From contig CAIYZW010001041.1 in the NCBI GenBank assembly GCA_903930725.1, positions 1 through 6,444 of the forward strand: a stretch of DNA of 6,444 nucleotides, read 5' to 3'. This DNA is from an uncultured Bacteroidota bacterium. Its GTDB lineage: Bacteria > Bacteroidota > Bacteroidia > Bacteroidales > 4484-276. The position numbers were made by a program, and so were the translations under genes. How positions within the stretch are numbered: the stretch's first letter is position 1; the number at the start of each line of letters is the position of its first letter. Under the pieces are notes generated by a model. It was given only the letters and a program-made list of their open reading frames with translations, was not told where the DNA came from and ran no database searches. Positions 5,757-6,444 of the stretch are shown here, piece by piece.

Positions 5757-6410
5757 TTAATGGGATTTATCACCCGTTTTTTGTTTTCTCTTAAAAGAAA
5801 ACTTCGATTCGGTGCCGTTTAAAAGCCTTTTGATGTTCGACCGGTGTGTGAACGGCACAAACAGTGCAACAAAAATCGCCAGCACGATTAATGGCACCGA
5901 TTGCTGGTTAAAAACAAAAACCACAACCAGCGGAAAACTGAGTGATGCCGTGATTGACGACACCGAAACATAATGTGTTAAAGTTAAAATCAGTGCAAAA
6001 AGTATAAAAACGAACAATGCCGATTCGGGGTACAGTGCGATGCCCACGCCAAGCAGAGTTGCAATTCCTTTCCCTCCCCTGAATTGCGCAAAAACCGGGT
6101 AAACATGCCCAATTACGGCTGCGGTGCCCAAAACTATCTTATACCAGACAAGCTGTTCATGGGATAAAGTTTCCGGCGCAAAAAAATGCCACAAAAAAAC
6201 GGCAAACCAACCTTTGAAAACATCAAAAAGCATTACAGGTATGCCGGCTTTTGCCCCCAAAACCCTGATGGTATTTGTAGCTCCGGCATTTCCACTGCCC
6301 TGGGTACGCACATCAATGCCGTAAAATATTTTGCCAATCCACACCGACGACGGAATCGAACCTGCCAGATAAGCCAGCACGACTCCTGCAGCTAAATAAA
6401 GGTTTTCCAT
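5757..6410 (-). CDS. plsY: glycerol-3-phosphate acyltransferase PlsY (acyl-phosphate dependent)
   Basis: PlsY is an inner-membrane enzyme that moves an acyl group from acyl-phosphate to glycerol 3-phosphate, giving lysophosphatidic acid, the first step of phospholipid synthesis; PlsX normally supplies the acyl-phosphate. The 217-residue product is mostly hydrophobic with about five to seven membrane spans and has the three family motifs: GSIPSS (17-22), GSGNAGATN (38-46) and GHVYPVF with FRGGKGIAT (101-118). Its basic C-terminal tail (FKRKQKTGDKSH) extends slightly past the usual end. The ATG at 6410 is preceded, after only three bases, by the stop of an upstream minus-strand frame, so the two are probably co-transcribed. 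No Shine-Dalgarno is visible. All conserved motif residues appear present. Confidence 0.96.
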   Translation of the reverse strand: MENLYLAAGVVLAYLAGSIPSSVWIGKIFYGIDVRTQGSGNAGATNTIRVLGAKAGIPVMLFDVFKGWFAVFLWHFFAPETLSHEQLVWYKIVLGTAAVIGHVYPVFAQFRGGKGIATLLGVGIALYPESALFVFILFALILTLTHYVSVSSITASLSFPLVVVFVFNQQSVPLIVLAIFVALFVPFTHRSNIKRLLNGTESKFSFKRKQKTGDKSH

Positions 6411-6413
6411 GTT

Positions 6414-6444
6414 TTATTCTTTTTCTTCGTAATTTTCATCTCCA
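6414..6444 (-). CDS. 3' end of an unidentified gene upstream of plsY (partial)
   Basis: On the minus strand, a frame entering from the window edge reads GDENYEEKE and stops with TAA at 6416-6414, three bases before the plsY ATG. The acidic, polar sequence is typical of a protein C-terminus, and the tight spacing suggests an operon with plsY. Nine residues do not allow identification, and the frame could be chance. Confidence 0.4.
   Translation of the reverse strand, partial: GDENYEEKE

Overview
The window looks like an ordinary housekeeping stretch of a Bacteroidota chromosome, probably Bacteroidales or a relative. Four things point there. One protein is secreted with a type IX secretion (T9SS) sorting domain. 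There is a GldA-type ABC ATPase. The promoters match the Bacteroidota pattern TTTG-N(~20)-TAnnTTTG. The start codons lack Shine-Dalgarno sequences and sit in AT-rich leaders.

Layout. Positions 1-51 hold the 3' end of an unidentified plus-strand gene. A leader with heptad repeats and a perfect 22-bp palindrome follows, then a small DUF6132-type membrane protein (178-393, +). Facing it is a MmcQ/YjbR-family gene (451-810, -). A divergent intergenic region with a good promoter leads to a T9SS-exported protein (1010-1744, +). A bidirectional terminator separates that gene from a long minus-strand run. In transcription order the run is: the tail of an unknown gene (6414-6444), plsY (5757-6410), dnaN (4390-5514), gldA (3304-4212) and metK (1811-3112). 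The gaps of 177-242 bp between these genes, and recognisable promoters before gldA and metK, suggest mostly separate transcription units, not one operon.

Functions. PlsY starts phospholipid synthesis. DnaN is the replication sliding clamp. GldA is the ATPase of the GldAFG ABC complex linked to gliding and T9SS-associated surface functions. MetK makes S-adenosylmethionine (SAM).

Most interesting point. The ~190-nt leader of metK contains blocks that resemble the conserved core of SAM-II class riboswitches in the right order and almost the right spacing, overlapped by an alternative hairpin. That would be SAM feedback on SAM synthase. The pseudoknot pairing is not convincing by eye, so this is a candidate only. 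I found no mobile element, CRISPR array, tRNA, rRNA or defence system, and nothing that looks like a new multi-gene system.
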